DNA of 24,867 nt from CAYNXB01 sp964401045 (GCA_964401045.1 CAYNXB010000038.1:1-24867), one strand, 5' to 3'; shown: positions 1-7,241, counted from the first letter of the stretch. Made by a program: numbers and translations. The notes: generated by a model from the sequence alone, not told the origin.

Positions 1-429
1 GTGGGCGAGCTGCTTCAGAAGTGCGAGCCGGAAGACCTGCTCAAGTTCGGCCTGATCCCCGAATTCGTCGGCCGCCTGCCGGTGATCGCCACGCTCAATG
101 ACCTCGACGTCGCGGCGCTGGTGCAGATCCTGAGCGAGCCGAAGAACGCGCTTGTCAAGCAGTACCAGAAGCTGTTCGAGCTCGAGGATGTCGAGCTGAC
201 CTTCACCGAAGACGCGCTCAAGGCGATCGCCGAACGCGCGATCACCCGCAAGACCGGCGCGCGCGGCCTGCGCTCGATCGTCGAAGGGCTGCTGCTCGAC
301 ACGATGTTCGACCTGCCGAGCATGGACGGGGTGACCGAAGTGGTGGTCGACAAGGATGTTGTCGACGGCCGCAAGGAACCGGTCCGCGTCGTCTCCGGCG
401 AAGGCAAGAAGAAGGAAGCGGCGGCTTAA
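1..429 (+). CDS. clpX: ClpX, C-terminal part (5' end outside window)
   Basis: This is the last 142 residues of the ATP-dependent unfoldase that feeds substrates to the ClpP protease in the cytoplasm. The sequence opens inside the AAA+ large domain, with the LIPEFVGRLPVI segment typical of ClpX. It continues through the small domain, including the sensor-2 stretch KTGARGLRSIVE whose Arg contacts nucleotide. The tail is Lys/Glu/Ala-rich. The full protein is usually about 420 residues, so roughly two thirds lies upstream. The GTG at base 1 encodes an internal Val and is not a start. The TAA stop (427-429) directly abuts the stop of the convergent GFA gene. In alphaproteobacteria ClpXP degrades CtrA with help from CpdR, a pathway that also contains ChpT, encoded at 6601. 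Confidence 0.95.
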   Translation: MGELLQKCEPEDLLKFGLIPEFVGRLPVIATLNDLDVAALVQILSEPKNALVKQYQKLFELEDVELTFTEDALKAIAERAITRKTGARGLRSIVEGLLLDTMFDLPSMDGVTEVVVDKDVVDGRKEPVRVVSGEGKKKEAAA

Positions 430-915
430 TCAGCCACCGGCCTTCTTCTCCACCAGGATCATCAGCCGGGCGAATGCGTCCACGCTGAGCAGCTCCTGCG
501 GGACGTAATATTGCTCGAACGCCGGGATGCCTTCCGGCAGCGCGACCCACGGCATCTTGCTCTTGGTGAACACCACCGCCGTCGGCGTGAACGCGTCGGG
601 ATCGTCGAAGCTGCTGACGCGGATGCCGACGCCGCGCCGGCCTACACGCGGGTAGTAGCTGAACATGGCAGTGCCGCACTCGGAACAACGGCAGATGGTG
701 TGATCGCCGCCGCTGCCGCCTTTGGTGGTGAACTCGGTCAGCGCACCCTGCGTCACCGCGACTCTGTCGCTCTCGTAGAACGCGTTGACCACGCCCACCG
801 AGCCGGTCTGGCGCTGGCACAGCCGGCACATGCAGTGGTTGGTGAAGATCGGCTCGCCCTGCGCTTCGTAGCGGAGTTCTCCGCAGGCACAGCCGCCGGG
901 GCGGATATCGCTCAT
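430..915 (-). CDS. GFA-domain zinc protein (CENP-V/GFA family)
   Basis: This 161-residue protein belongs to the glutathione-dependent formaldehyde-activating enzyme (GFA) fold family. The zinc-binding cysteines are present: C9-A-C11-G, then C28-M-C30-R-L-C33, then C77-S-E-C80-G. These match the structural and catalytic zinc sites of the family. Most family members have no proven substrate, and the Gfa activity itself is debated, so I leave the reaction open. The ATG at 915 lies 1 bp after the stop of the upstream cation diffusion facilitator gene, which implies cotranscription and probably translational coupling. There is no signal peptide, so it is probably cytoplasmic. Its stop abuts the clpX stop with no spacer. 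Confidence 0.88.
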   Translation of the reverse strand: MSDIRPGGCACGELRYEAQGEPIFTNHCMCRLCQRQTGSVGVVNAFYESDRVAVTQGALTEFTTKGGSGGDHTICRCSECGTAMFSYYPRVGRRGVGIRVSSFDDPDAFTPTAVVFTKSKMPWVALPEGIPAFEQYYVPQELLSVDAFARLMILVEKKAGG

Positions 916-916
916 C

Positions 917-1819
917 TCAACACCCCTCGCAGCGCTCGCAATCCTCGCCGCCGATCTCGACCTGGATCGTTGCGTGATGGATGCCGAAGCGGTGCTCGAG
1001 CTCGTGAGCGATGTCGTGCAGCGCCGCGTCGCCCGGATGGCCGCCAGGCATCACCAGGTGTGCGGTGAATGCGGTTTCGGTGGTGCTCATCGGCCAGATG
1101 TGGAGATCGTGGACGGCATCGACGCCAGGCAAGCCGGCAAGCCAGGCGCGCACATGACCTTCGTCGATGCTTTCAGGCACCGCCAGAAGACCCATCTTCA
1201 CGCTGTCCTTGAGCAGGGCCCAGGTTCCCCATCCGATCACTGCAACGATCACCAGACTGGTAGCAGGATCGATCCACAGCGCGCCGGTAAGGAGGATCAG
1301 CACGCCGGCGATCACCACCCCGGCGCTGACCAGCGCGTCCGCCGCCATATGCATGAACGCCCCGCGGATGTTGAGATCGGTGTGCCGCCCGCGCATGAAC
1401 AGCAGGGCGGTTGCCCCGTTGATCGCGATGCCGATCGCGGCGACGATCATCATCGTCGTTCCTTCGACCGGGGATGGCTCGAGCAGCCGGCGGATGGTCT
1501 CGATCAGGATGGCCCCGATCGCGATCAGCAGCAGGGCCGCGTTGACCAGCGCGGCGAGAATCGAGCTCGACTTGTAGCCGTAGGTGAAGCGCGCCGATGC
1601 GGGCCTGGTGCTCATCACCGCGGCGCCCCACGCGATCAGCAGCGCGAGCACGTCTGACAGGTTGTGCCCCGCGTCCGCGACCAGCGCCATCGAACCGGAC
1701 AGGAAGCCGAACACCGTCTCGACCACCACGAACGCGGTGTTGAGCACGATGCCGATGGCGAACGCGCGCCCGTGGCTCGTGGGCGCATGATCGCGGCTAT
1801 GTGAGTGGCCGGCCCCCAT
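917..1819 (-). CDS. Cation diffusion facilitator (ZitB/CzcD-like Zn exporter)
   Basis: This 300-residue inner-membrane antiporter of the CDF family exports Zn2+ or related divalent cations in exchange for protons. The N-terminus is His-rich (GHSHSRDHAPTSH). About six membrane segments follow. The two metal-site pairs are intact: H52/D56 in helix 2 (DAGHNLSD) and H157/D161 in helix 5 (HMAADAL). The cytoplasmic C-terminal domain carries HDLHIWPMSTTE, typical of the ZitB/CzcD branch. The protein ends in a short cysteine cluster, CERCEGC, that could bind metal. The ATG at 1819 is 5 bp past the mtgA stop, and the stop is 1 bp before the GFA start. So it is the middle gene of a three-gene minus-strand unit. 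Metal specificity cannot be read from the sequence alone. Confidence 0.92.
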   Translation of the reverse strand: MGAGHSHSRDHAPTSHGRAFAIGIVLNTAFVVVETVFGFLSGSMALVADAGHNLSDVLALLIAWGAAVMSTRPASARFTYGYKSSSILAALVNAALLLIAIGAILIETIRRLLEPSPVEGTTMMIVAAIGIAINGATALLFMRGRHTDLNIRGAFMHMAADALVSAGVVIAGVLILLTGALWIDPATSLVIVAVIGWGTWALLKDSVKMGLLAVPESIDEGHVRAWLAGLPGVDAVHDLHIWPMSTTETAFTAHLVMPGGHPGDAALHDIAHELEHRFGIHHATIQVEIGGEDCERCEGC

Positions 1820-1824
1820 CGCGC

Positions 1825-2508
1825 TCAGTCATAGACGCAAGCGTCGAGCCCGTCACGCCGGACGACGCCGATGCGCGCGGCGATGGTGTTGCCATAACGC
1901 CGCGTGAACCCGCTCGGGCTGACCACCGAGCGCGCCTTGGGCAGCGGTAGCGCCGCGGCCATACGCGCCGCCTCGCTGGGCGAGAGGCGCGCGGCGGAAT
2001 GCTTGTAATAGCGCTGCGCGCCCGCCTCGACGCCGTAAGTGCCGATGCCCGTCTCGGCCACGTTGAGGTACACCTCCATGATCCGTCGCTTGCCCCAGAT
2101 GTTCTCGATCAGGAACGTAAACCAGGCTTCGAAGCCCTTGCGCACGAACCCGCCGCCTTGCCACAGGAATACATTCTTCGCGGTTTGCTGGCTGATGGTC
2201 GATCCGCCGCGGATGCGGCCGCTGCCGTTGGCATAGACTTTCGCGTTGCGGGCGATGGCCTTCTCGATCGCCTCGCGGTCGAAGCCGTTGTGGGTGCAGA
2301 ACTTCCCGTCCTCGGCGGCGATTACCGCGCGGACCATGTTGCGGTCGATGCGGTTGAGCGGCTCCCAGTCCTTGGTCACGCCGTTGCTGTCGAACAGCAT
2401 CGTCGCGGTGACCGGCACCGGCACGAAGCGGAAGACGAGCACCAGCGCGAGGCTGAGGCCCACAAAACCGAGCAGGAGTTTGACGAGGAACCTGACGACG
2501 CTGAGCAT
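1825..2508 (-). CDS. mtgA: Monofunctional peptidoglycan glycosyltransferase
   Basis: This GT51 enzyme (227 residues) polymerises lipid II into glycan strands at the outer face of the inner membrane and has no transpeptidase domain. An N-terminal membrane anchor spans about residues 7-28. The catalytic Glu lies in AAEDGKF (E66). The second GT51 motif is GGSTISQQTAKN (101-112), followed by KRRIMEVYLNVAETG and then GVEAGAQRYY. The length is close to E. coli MtgA. The ATG at 2508 gives a start just before the anchor. It appears to be the first gene of the mtgA-CDF-GFA unit. A gap of only 39 bp separates it from the end of the HxlR gene on the same strand, so transcription from the hxlR promoter could also reach it. 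Confidence 0.93.
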   Translation of the reverse strand: MLSVVRFLVKLLLGFVGLSLALVLVFRFVPVPVTATMLFDSNGVTKDWEPLNRIDRNMVRAVIAAEDGKFCTHNGFDREAIEKAIARNAKVYANGSGRIRGGSTISQQTAKNVFLWQGGGFVRKGFEAWFTFLIENIWGKRRIMEVYLNVAETGIGTYGVEAGAQRYYKHSAARLSPSEAARMAAALPLPKARSVVSPSGFTRRYGNTIAARIGVVRRDGLDACVYD

Positions 2509-2547
2509 GCAGAGGGGTTAGCGAAACGCGCTCACCATTAAAACGCC

Positions 2548-2934
2548 CTATCCCCGGTTGCGCGCATCATAGTCGGCGCGCGCGGCCTCGATCCGGGCGA
2601 TGTTGTTTTCCGCCCACGTCCACACGCCGCAGAACGCCTCGCCCAGCTCGTGGCCGAGGCCGGTCAGCTCGTATTCCACCCGCGGCGGCACTTCGGGATA
2701 GATCGTGCGCGTCACGAGCCCCTCCCGCTCCATCTGGCGCAGCGTCTGCGTGAGCATCTTCTGGCTGATCCCGGGCACCGCACGGCCAAGGTCGCTGAAC
2801 CGCCGCGCGCCCGCTTCCTCGAGCGCCTCGAGGACCAGCAGCGTCCACTTGTCGGCCACGCGGGCGATCGTCTCGTTGACCAGTTCGTCGATTTTCGGAT
2901 CGGCGTGGTAGCTCGTATTCCCGGATTCGTGCAT
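2548..2934 (-). CDS. HxlR-family transcriptional regulator
   Basis: This 128-residue winged-helix regulator contains the HxlR signature VADKWTLLVLEAL (about 27-38), a recognition region RRFSDLGRAVPGISQKMLTQTLRQMEREGLV and the wing PPRVEYELTGLG. Unlike redox-sensing relatives such as HypR, it has no Cys before the KWTLLVL helix; its only Cys is C102. Thiol sensing of that type is therefore unlikely. A strong Shine-Dalgarno (ggaggtga, minus strand at 2946-2939) fixes the ATG at 2934. The gene is divergent from a short-chain dehydrogenase at 3031. This pairing suggests it controls that gene and itself through the shared 96-bp region. The inducing ligand is unknown. Confidence 0.9.
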   Translation of the reverse strand: MHESGNTSYHADPKIDELVNETIARVADKWTLLVLEALEEAGARRFSDLGRAVPGISQKMLTQTLRQMEREGLVTRTIYPEVPPRVEYELTGLGHELGEAFCGVWTWAENNIARIEAARADYDARNRG

Positions 2935-2949
2935 TTCTCACCTCCAGGT

Positions 2950-2976
2950 AAGTACGATACATTCAGGTGCCTACTT
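2950..2976. promoter_or_regulatory. Candidate HxlR operator between hxlR and SDR
   Basis: The divergent intergenic region holds an interrupted inverted repeat: aagta at 2950-2954 and tactt at 2972-2976. Equivalent bases of the two arms are about two helical turns apart, as suits a dimeric winged-helix protein. HxlR-family operators often contain such tact/agta half-sites. On the minus strand the repeat overlaps a possible hxlR promoter (ttggaa, 16 bp, tatcgt), which would fit autorepression. The promoter match is weak, and the assignment is inferred from context. Confidence 0.4.
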
Positions 2977-3030
2977 TCCAATGGAGAGTCACGGCATAAA
3001 TGATGCGTCCAGCCAAGGAAGGAAGGACTC

Positions 3031-3774
3031 ATGAAAGCCTCGAACAACACCATTCTCGTCACCGGCGGCGGCAGCGGCATCGGGCGCGAACTGGCCCGAA
3101 GGTGGCACGATCTCGGCAACACCGTGATCGTCGCGGGCCGCAACCGGGCCTCGCTCGAGGAAACCGCCGCGGGCTACCCGAACATTCACGCGATGCCGTT
3201 CGATGTCAGCGATCCGGCCGATATCGCGCGTTTCGCCGGGGAGCTGGTCGTCGCGCACCCTGCACTCAACGTAATGGTCAACAATGCCGGGATCATGCGC
3301 CGCGAGGACATTACCGCGCCGCGCGACCTCACCGGTGCCGAGGCGATGATCGTCACCAACCTGCTCGGGCCAATCCGCCTCACCGATGCGCTGATCGGCT
3401 ACCTCAAGGACCAGGCGGACGCGGCCGTGATCAACGTCAGCTCGGGCCTCGCATTCGTGCCGCTCCCCGGCGCGGCGACTTATTCGGCGACCAAGGCGGC
3501 GGTCCACAGCTACTCGGTGTCGCTGCGCGCCGCGCTCGCGGGCACGGTCGAAGTCATCGAGATCATCCCGCCTGCCGTGCAGACGGAGCTTACGCCCGGC
3601 CAGTCGACCCGGGAGAACTACCTGCCGCTCGCGACCTACATCGATCAGGTCATGGCCCAGTTCGAATCCGGCGCGCCGCCGGCCGAAGTCTCGGTGCCCA
3701 ACACCCTCTTCCTGCGCAATGCGGAGATCGAGGGCCGCTTCCCCCAGGCGCTGGCCACGGTCAACTCGCTTTAG
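3031..3774 (+). CDS. Short-chain dehydrogenase/reductase (DltE-like, COG3967 type)
   Basis: This classical NAD(P)-dependent SDR has 247 residues and is cytoplasmic. The cofactor motif is TGGGSGIG (11-18), the structural motif is NNAG (84-87), the catalytic Ser lies in NVSSG (137/138), and Y151-x3-K155 lies in YSATKAA. The overall pattern, including ALNVMVNNAGIMR and the long PPAVQTELTPGQ tail, resembles the DltE-like oxidoreductases. The substrate cannot be deduced. The ATG at 3031 follows an aaggaaggac Shine-Dalgarno. The gene is divergent from an HxlR regulator that is its likely controller. It converges on rpoH across a shared hairpin terminator. Confidence 0.9.
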   Translation: MKASNNTILVTGGGSGIGRELARRWHDLGNTVIVAGRNRASLEETAAGYPNIHAMPFDVSDPADIARFAGELVVAHPALNVMVNNAGIMRREDITAPRDLTGAEAMIVTNLLGPIRLTDALIGYLKDQADAAVINVSSGLAFVPLPGAATYSATKAAVHSYSVSLRAALAGTVEVIEIIPPAVQTELTPGQSTRENYLPLATYIDQVMAQFESGAPPAEVSVPNTLFLRNAEIEGRFPQALATVNSL

Positions 3775-3788
3775 CCCCGCGCGGGCAC

Positions 3789-3824
3789 AAAAAAGGGGCG
3801 CGGGAGGAATACTCCCGCGCCCCT
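3789..3824. terminator. Strong hairpin terminator between SDR and rpoH
   Basis: A perfect 13-bp inverted repeat has arms at 3794-3806 and 3812-3824 and a 5-nt loop (gaata). On its left is a run of six A (3789-3794), which reads as a U-tract immediately after the hairpin for minus-strand transcripts. It is therefore a textbook intrinsic terminator for rpoH. On the plus strand the hairpin is followed by ggtttgtctt, so it may also end SDR transcripts. Confidence 0.88.
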
Positions 3825-3840
3825 GGTTTGTCTTGAGTGC

Positions 3841-4755
3841 TTAGGCCGCCACAGGCTGCGGAAGCAGCCGCTCTTCGGCGATGCGCTGCATTGCCTTTTG
3901 CAGCTTCTCGAATGCACGCACCTCGATCTGGCGAATGCGCTCGCGGCTCACGTCATACTGCTGCGACAGCTCTTCGAGCGTCTGCGGATTGTCGGTCAGC
4001 CGCCGTTCCTCGAGGATGTGCTTCTCACGCTCGTTGAGGCTGTCGAGCGCCTCGGTGAGCATCTCGTGACGAACACGCGCTTCCTCGGCGTCGGCGGTTA
4101 CCGTGTCCTGCAGCGGGCGGTCATCGGTCAGCCAGTCCTGCCACTGGCCGGAGCCTTCCTCACCCGCGCGCATCTGCACGTTGAGCGAAGCGTCGCCGCC
4201 CATCAGCATGCGGCGGTTCATGTTGATCACTTCCTGCTCGGGCACGCCGAGCGTGGTCGCGATCGTCGCCACGTCGTCTGGGTGAAGGTCGGTATCCTCG
4301 AACGCGTCGAGGTTCTTCTTCATCCGCCGCAGGTTGAAGAACAGCTTCTTCTGCGCCGCGGTGGTGCCCATCTTCACGAGGCTCCACGAGCGGAGGATGA
4401 ACTCCTGCATCGAGGCCTTGATCCACCACATCGCATAAGTCGCGAGGCGGAAGCCGCGATCAGGATCGAACTTCTTGACGCCCTGCATCAGGCCGACGTT
4501 GCCTTCGGAGATGAGGTCGCTCACCGGCAGGCCGTAGCCGCGATAGCCCATCGCGATCTTGGCGACGAGGCGCAGGTGGCTGGTCACCAGCTGCGCGGCG
4601 GCATCCGGATCCTCATGCTCGGCATAGCGCTTGGCGAGCATGTATTCCTGCTCCGCCGTAAGCACGGGGAATTTCTTGATTTCGGCGAGGTAGCGATTGA
4701 GACTCTGCTCACCGCCCAGTGCCGGCACGCTCAGTGCTTTCGAAGTAGTAGCCAC
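3841..4755 (-). CDS. rpoH: RNA polymerase sigma-32 (heat-shock) factor
   Basis: This 304-residue heat-shock sigma factor directs transcription of chaperone and protease genes. It contains region 2 (SHLRLVAKIAMGYRGYGLPVSDLISEGNVG, then GFRLATYAMWWIKASMQEFIL). The diagnostic RpoH box QKKLFFNLRR is at 135-144. Region 4 has a helix-turn-helix ending SRERIRQIEVRAFEKL. The start is GTG at 4755; the purine-rich aaagaaagg upstream on the minus strand is a plausible ribosome site. The gene lies downstream of rluD on the same strand with a 126-bp gap. Some alphaproteobacteria carry two rpoH genes, and a second copy outside the window cannot be excluded. Confidence 0.96.
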   Translation of the reverse strand: MATTSKALSVPALGGEQSLNRYLAEIKKFPVLTAEQEYMLAKRYAEHEDPDAAAQLVTSHLRLVAKIAMGYRGYGLPVSDLISEGNVGLMQGVKKFDPDRGFRLATYAMWWIKASMQEFILRSWSLVKMGTTAAQKKLFFNLRRMKKNLDAFEDTDLHPDDVATIATTLGVPEQEVINMNRRMLMGGDASLNVQMRAGEEGSGQWQDWLTDDRPLQDTVTADAEEARVRHEMLTEALDSLNEREKHILEERRLTDNPQTLEELSQQYDVSRERIRQIEVRAFEKLQKAMQRIAEERLLPQPVAA

Positions 4756-4881
4756 GTTTCCCGAACCTTTCTTTCGTCAGCCGCGGTGGCGAACCCCTGC
4801 TGGGCGCCCGCCGGATACGGCCACGGACTTGAACGCTCTGTTAGCAGAATTCTCTATCGAGCGGTACGTATTTCATCGATC
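4756..4881 (-). other. rluD-rpoH gap (rpoH leader)
   Basis: This 126-bp stretch should hold the rpoH promoter and 5' leader. I see no convincing -35/-10 pair and no ROSE-like U-rich pairing with the ribosome site. The leader is GC-rich with several short self-complementary stretches such as gggcgccc. Either rpoH shares transcripts with rluD or its promoter is atypical. Confidence 0.35.
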
Positions 4882-5844
4882 TCAATGAGTGGTTTGGTCG
4901 ATTAGTTCCTTCATGTCTGGCGGCAGCTCGCTACTGAAGCGCAGTTGGTCGCCCGTGAGCGGATGGATGAACCCGAGAACCGCCGCGTGCAGCGCCTGAC
5001 GCGAAAAATTGAGCGTTTTCAACAGCTGGCGCAGCGGAGCCGGAGTCTTGCCATAGACAGGGTCCCCCAATAGCGGATGGCCGATTGACGCCATGTGAAC
5101 TCGCACCTGATGCGTGCGTCCGGTTTCGAGGCGGCATTCGATGAGTGCGCAATTGTCGAGCGTTTCCAGCATCTTGTAATGCGTAACCGCGTGCTTTCCG
5201 CGGCTCGAATGGTCGGCGAGCACCGCCATCTTCTTGCGATTGTGGTCCGAACGGCCGACTCGCGCCGAAATCGTGCCTTTCGAGGGGCTTGGGTGGCCGG
5301 CGACGATCGCATGATAAACCCGTTCTATCGAATGGTCGGCAAATTGTTTCGCCAGTCCTTCATGCGCGGCGTCGCTCTTGGCGACCACCAGCAGGCCCGA
5401 TGTGTCCTTGTCGATCCGATGGATGATTCCCGGGCGCGCCACCCCGCCGATTCCGGAGAGCTGCCCGCGGCAATGGTGCAACAGCGCGTTGACCAGCGTC
5501 CCGTCCGGGTTCCCCGCCGCGGGATGCACGACGAGCCCGGCCGGCTTGTCGACCACGATCAGCTGCTCGTCCTCGTACGGGATAACCAGCGGGATATCCT
5601 GTGGAGAAGCCTGTGCATCGGCCGGTGGCGGAACGTGGATGGAGAATCCTGCACCCTCGGCGATTTTCGCCGAAGCCTGCGCGGCAGGGATGCCCCCGAT
5701 TTCGACATGGCCCTGGGCGATCAGGCTCTTGATCCGCTCGCGCGACAGGCCGCTGGCGTCGGCCAGGGCCTTGTCCAGTCGCCCGCCTTCGGCGACAATT
5801 CCGGTGATGAGTTCCCTTCCCCCCACGAGAGGGAATATGGGCAT
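4882..5844 (-). CDS. rluD: 23S rRNA pseudouridine synthase, RluD type
   Basis: This 320-residue enzyme of the RluA/RluD family converts specific uridines in 23S rRNA helix 69 to pseudouridine, judging by resemblance to RluD. An N-terminal S4 RNA-binding domain (RLDKALADASGLSRERIKSLI, about 22-60) precedes the catalytic domain. The catalytic Asp is D145 in HRIDKDTSG (142-150). YEDEQLIVVDKPAGLVVHP and ETGRTHQVRVHMA are also present. I place the start at ATG 5844, because the frame stays open far upstream only by running through repeat elements and an opposing gene. An in-frame GTG six codons downstream is possible. It lies upstream of rpoH on the same strand. Confidence 0.9.
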   Translation of the reverse strand: MPIFPLVGGRELITGIVAEGGRLDKALADASGLSRERIKSLIAQGHVEIGGIPAAQASAKIAEGAGFSIHVPPPADAQASPQDIPLVIPYEDEQLIVVDKPAGLVVHPAAGNPDGTLVNALLHHCRGQLSGIGGVARPGIIHRIDKDTSGLLVVAKSDAAHEGLAKQFADHSIERVYHAIVAGHPSPSKGTISARVGRSDHNRKKMAVLADHSSRGKHAVTHYKMLETLDNCALIECRLETGRTHQVRVHMASIGHPLLGDPVYGKTPAPLRQLLKTLNFSRQALHAAVLGFIHPLTGDQLRFSSELPPDMKELIDQTTH

Positions 5845-5894
5845 TGGGGCTCTGAAATCCAAGCGTCGGCCCTCGCAAGCGGTCGAAATGCGGT

Positions 5895-6041
5895 GCTTCG
5901 ACAAGCTCGGCACGAACGGAGGTTTGAGGCACATAATGCAGGCCCGTTCGCCTGAGCTTGTCGAAAGGCCGCTCTTCCCCTTAGCTTCGCGAATGACGGA
6001 TTGGGCACATAGCCACGCTTCGATAAGCTCAGGGCGATCGG
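5895..6041. repeat. Cluster of three REP-like palindromic repeat units
   Basis: The rluD/M67 divergent gap contains three copies of a unit with core ttcgacaagctc followed by a cgaacgg-type tail. Copy 1 is at 5895-5919 (plus), copy 2 at 5944-5965 in inverted orientation, and copy 3 at 6017-6041 (plus, with a t replacing c in the core). Copies 1 and 2 form a long imperfect hairpin with a 24-nt loop. Similar TTCGACAAGCTC elements are, from general knowledge, scattered in intergenic regions of sphingomonads. A TnpA-REP transposase might have mobilised them, but none is seen here. Confidence 0.75.
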
Positions 6042-6049
6042 ACCTGAAG

Positions 6050-6433
6050 GTGTCGCAAGCAGCCATCGAGGTCATCCTCCTCGAAGCCGCGCGCGCGCAT
6101 CCGAACGAATGCTGCGGCGTGCTGGTAGGGCGGGGCGAGCGGATCGCGCGCGCACTGCCGGCCGCCAACGTCCACGCCGACCCCGTGGGTCACTTCGAAA
6201 TCGACCCCCAGGCGCTCGTCGACGCGCACCGCGCGGCGCGCCGTGGCGGGCCGGAGGTGCTTGGCTATTATCACTCGCATCCTACTGGCCTGGCCGAGCC
6301 ATCCGCCATCGACCGTGCGCAAGCCGCGGGCGATGGACGCGTGTGGGCGATCGCAGGAGAGGACGGCGTGACGTGCTGGCGTGACGACGAAGGCGGCTTT
6401 GCGAAGCTTTCCTACACGGTCGTTGATCGCTAA
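6050..6433 (+). CDS. M67-family (JAMM/Mov34) metallopeptidase
   Basis: This small JAMM metalloprotease has 127 residues. The zinc site is complete: the upstream Glu is in HPNECCG (E20), followed by H75-S-H77-P and the S85-x2-D88 of GLAEPSAID. Bacterial single-domain JAMM proteins cleave C-terminal tails or conjugates from small sulfur-carrier proteins, but no such partner lies in the window. The start is uncertain. I chose GTG 6050 because it begins right before the conserved first helix. ATG 5993 is in frame but would put a repeat unit inside the coding region. No strong Shine-Dalgarno is visible for either. It is divergent from rluD and followed after 167 bp by chpT. Confidence 0.82.
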   Translation: MSQAAIEVILLEAARAHPNECCGVLVGRGERIARALPAANVHADPVGHFEIDPQALVDAHRAARRGGPEVLGYYHSHPTGLAEPSAIDRAQAAGDGRVWAIAGEDGVTCWRDDEGGFAKLSYTVVDR

Positions 6434-6600
6434 GGCGGGATCGAAAGCTTACGGCAAGGGGACGGCTTGCGCCGTACAAGTGTCACCCGGCACCTGCCGT
6501 GATAAGTTGTTGCGATGAAAGCGGAATGTCGCTGATTTTCAAGTTGACACGGTGTCAATTGTGTCACCTTCACCATTCACTATTGGAGCCGGTTTCCTGA
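6434..6600 (+). promoter_or_regulatory. chpT upstream region with a gtgtca palindrome
   Basis: This 167-bp gap includes a perfect 15-bp palindrome, ttgacac-g-gtgtcaa (6544-6558), about 43 bp before the chpT ATG. The half-site gtgtcac recurs at 6480-6486 and 6561-6567. The palindrome overlaps a TTGACA-like -35 element (6544-6549), although no good -10 lies 17 bp downstream. This looks like a regulator site over a promoter. A separate GC-rich hairpin (about 6450-6476, tacggc/gccgta with aag/ctt and a small bulge) may mark the end of the M67 transcript; it has no U-tract. Confidence 0.5.
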
Positions 6601-7239
6601 ATGACCTCGTCGACCGATCTTGCCGCCCTGCTGTGCTCGCGCCTGTGCCACGACATGCTGAGCCCGGTTGGCGCGCTCAGCAACGGCGTCGAGCTGCTTG
6701 CGGATGAGAAGGACGCCGAGATGCGCGCCCGTTGCCTCGAGCTGCTCGAGCAGAGTGCTCGGGTCAGCGCGGACAAGCTGAAGTTCTTCCGCCTCGCTTA
6801 TGGGGCCGCCGGTGGGTACGGCGACGCCGTGCCTGCCGACGAGCCGCGCGCCCTGGTCCAGGCACTGGCCCGCGGCAACGGTCGCGTCACTCTCAACTGG
6901 ACGGTCGCCGCACCATCGCTCGCCAAGGCGGCGGTGAAGGTGCTGCTCAATCTCGCCGCGATCGGGCTCGACGCGCTGCCGCGTGGCGGCACGCTCGATG
7001 TCGGCGCGGAAGTCCGCGAGGGCGCGACCGAGATCGTGGTGCGCGCCTCCGGGGCGAAGATTGCGTTCGACGAAGCCATCGGGCACGCGCTCGAGGGCCG
7101 CATTCCCGAGGATGCGCTGACCACCCGCACCGCGCCGGCCCACATGATACGGTTGCTGGCCGAGGAGCTTGGCGGCGGACTGCAGTTCGCGCTGGCCGAC
7201 GACGCGCTGGTGATGGGCGCGGTGTTGCCGCAGGGGTAA
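6601..7239 (+). CDS. chpT: ChpT histidine phosphotransferase
   Basis: ChpT relays phosphate from the hybrid kinase CckA to the response regulators CtrA and CpdR in alphaproteobacteria, and so helps control cell-cycle and surface genes. This 212-residue protein has the H-box LCSRLCHDMLSPVGALSNGVELL with the phospho-acceptor His at position 17. A degenerate kinase-like ATPase fold that does not bind ATP follows (AAVKVLLNLAAIGLDALP, then RTAPAHMIRLLAEELGG). The start ATG 6601 is preceded by ggag about 12 bp upstream. The amidase gene follows after 2 bp, so the two are likely cotranscribed. CtrA, CckA and CpdR are not in the window. Confidence 0.92.
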   Translation: MTSSTDLAALLCSRLCHDMLSPVGALSNGVELLADEKDAEMRARCLELLEQSARVSADKLKFFRLAYGAAGGYGDAVPADEPRALVQALARGNGRVTLNWTVAAPSLAKAAVKVLLNLAAIGLDALPRGGTLDVGAEVREGATEIVVRASGAKIAFDEAIGHALEGRIPEDALTTRTAPAHMIRLLAEELGGGLQFALADDALVMGAVLPQG

Positions 7240-7241
7240 GC

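Noticed and set aside
4820..4860. cttgaa sequence near rpoH as a sigma-32 promoter
   Set aside because: It is on the plus strand, pointing away from rpoH, and has no ccccat-type -10 at proper spacing.
5845..6168. N-terminal extension of RluD by 108 residues
   Set aside because: The extended frame runs through the palindromic repeats and the opposing M67 gene, and its residues look like translated repeat. The S4 domain begins just after ATG 5844.
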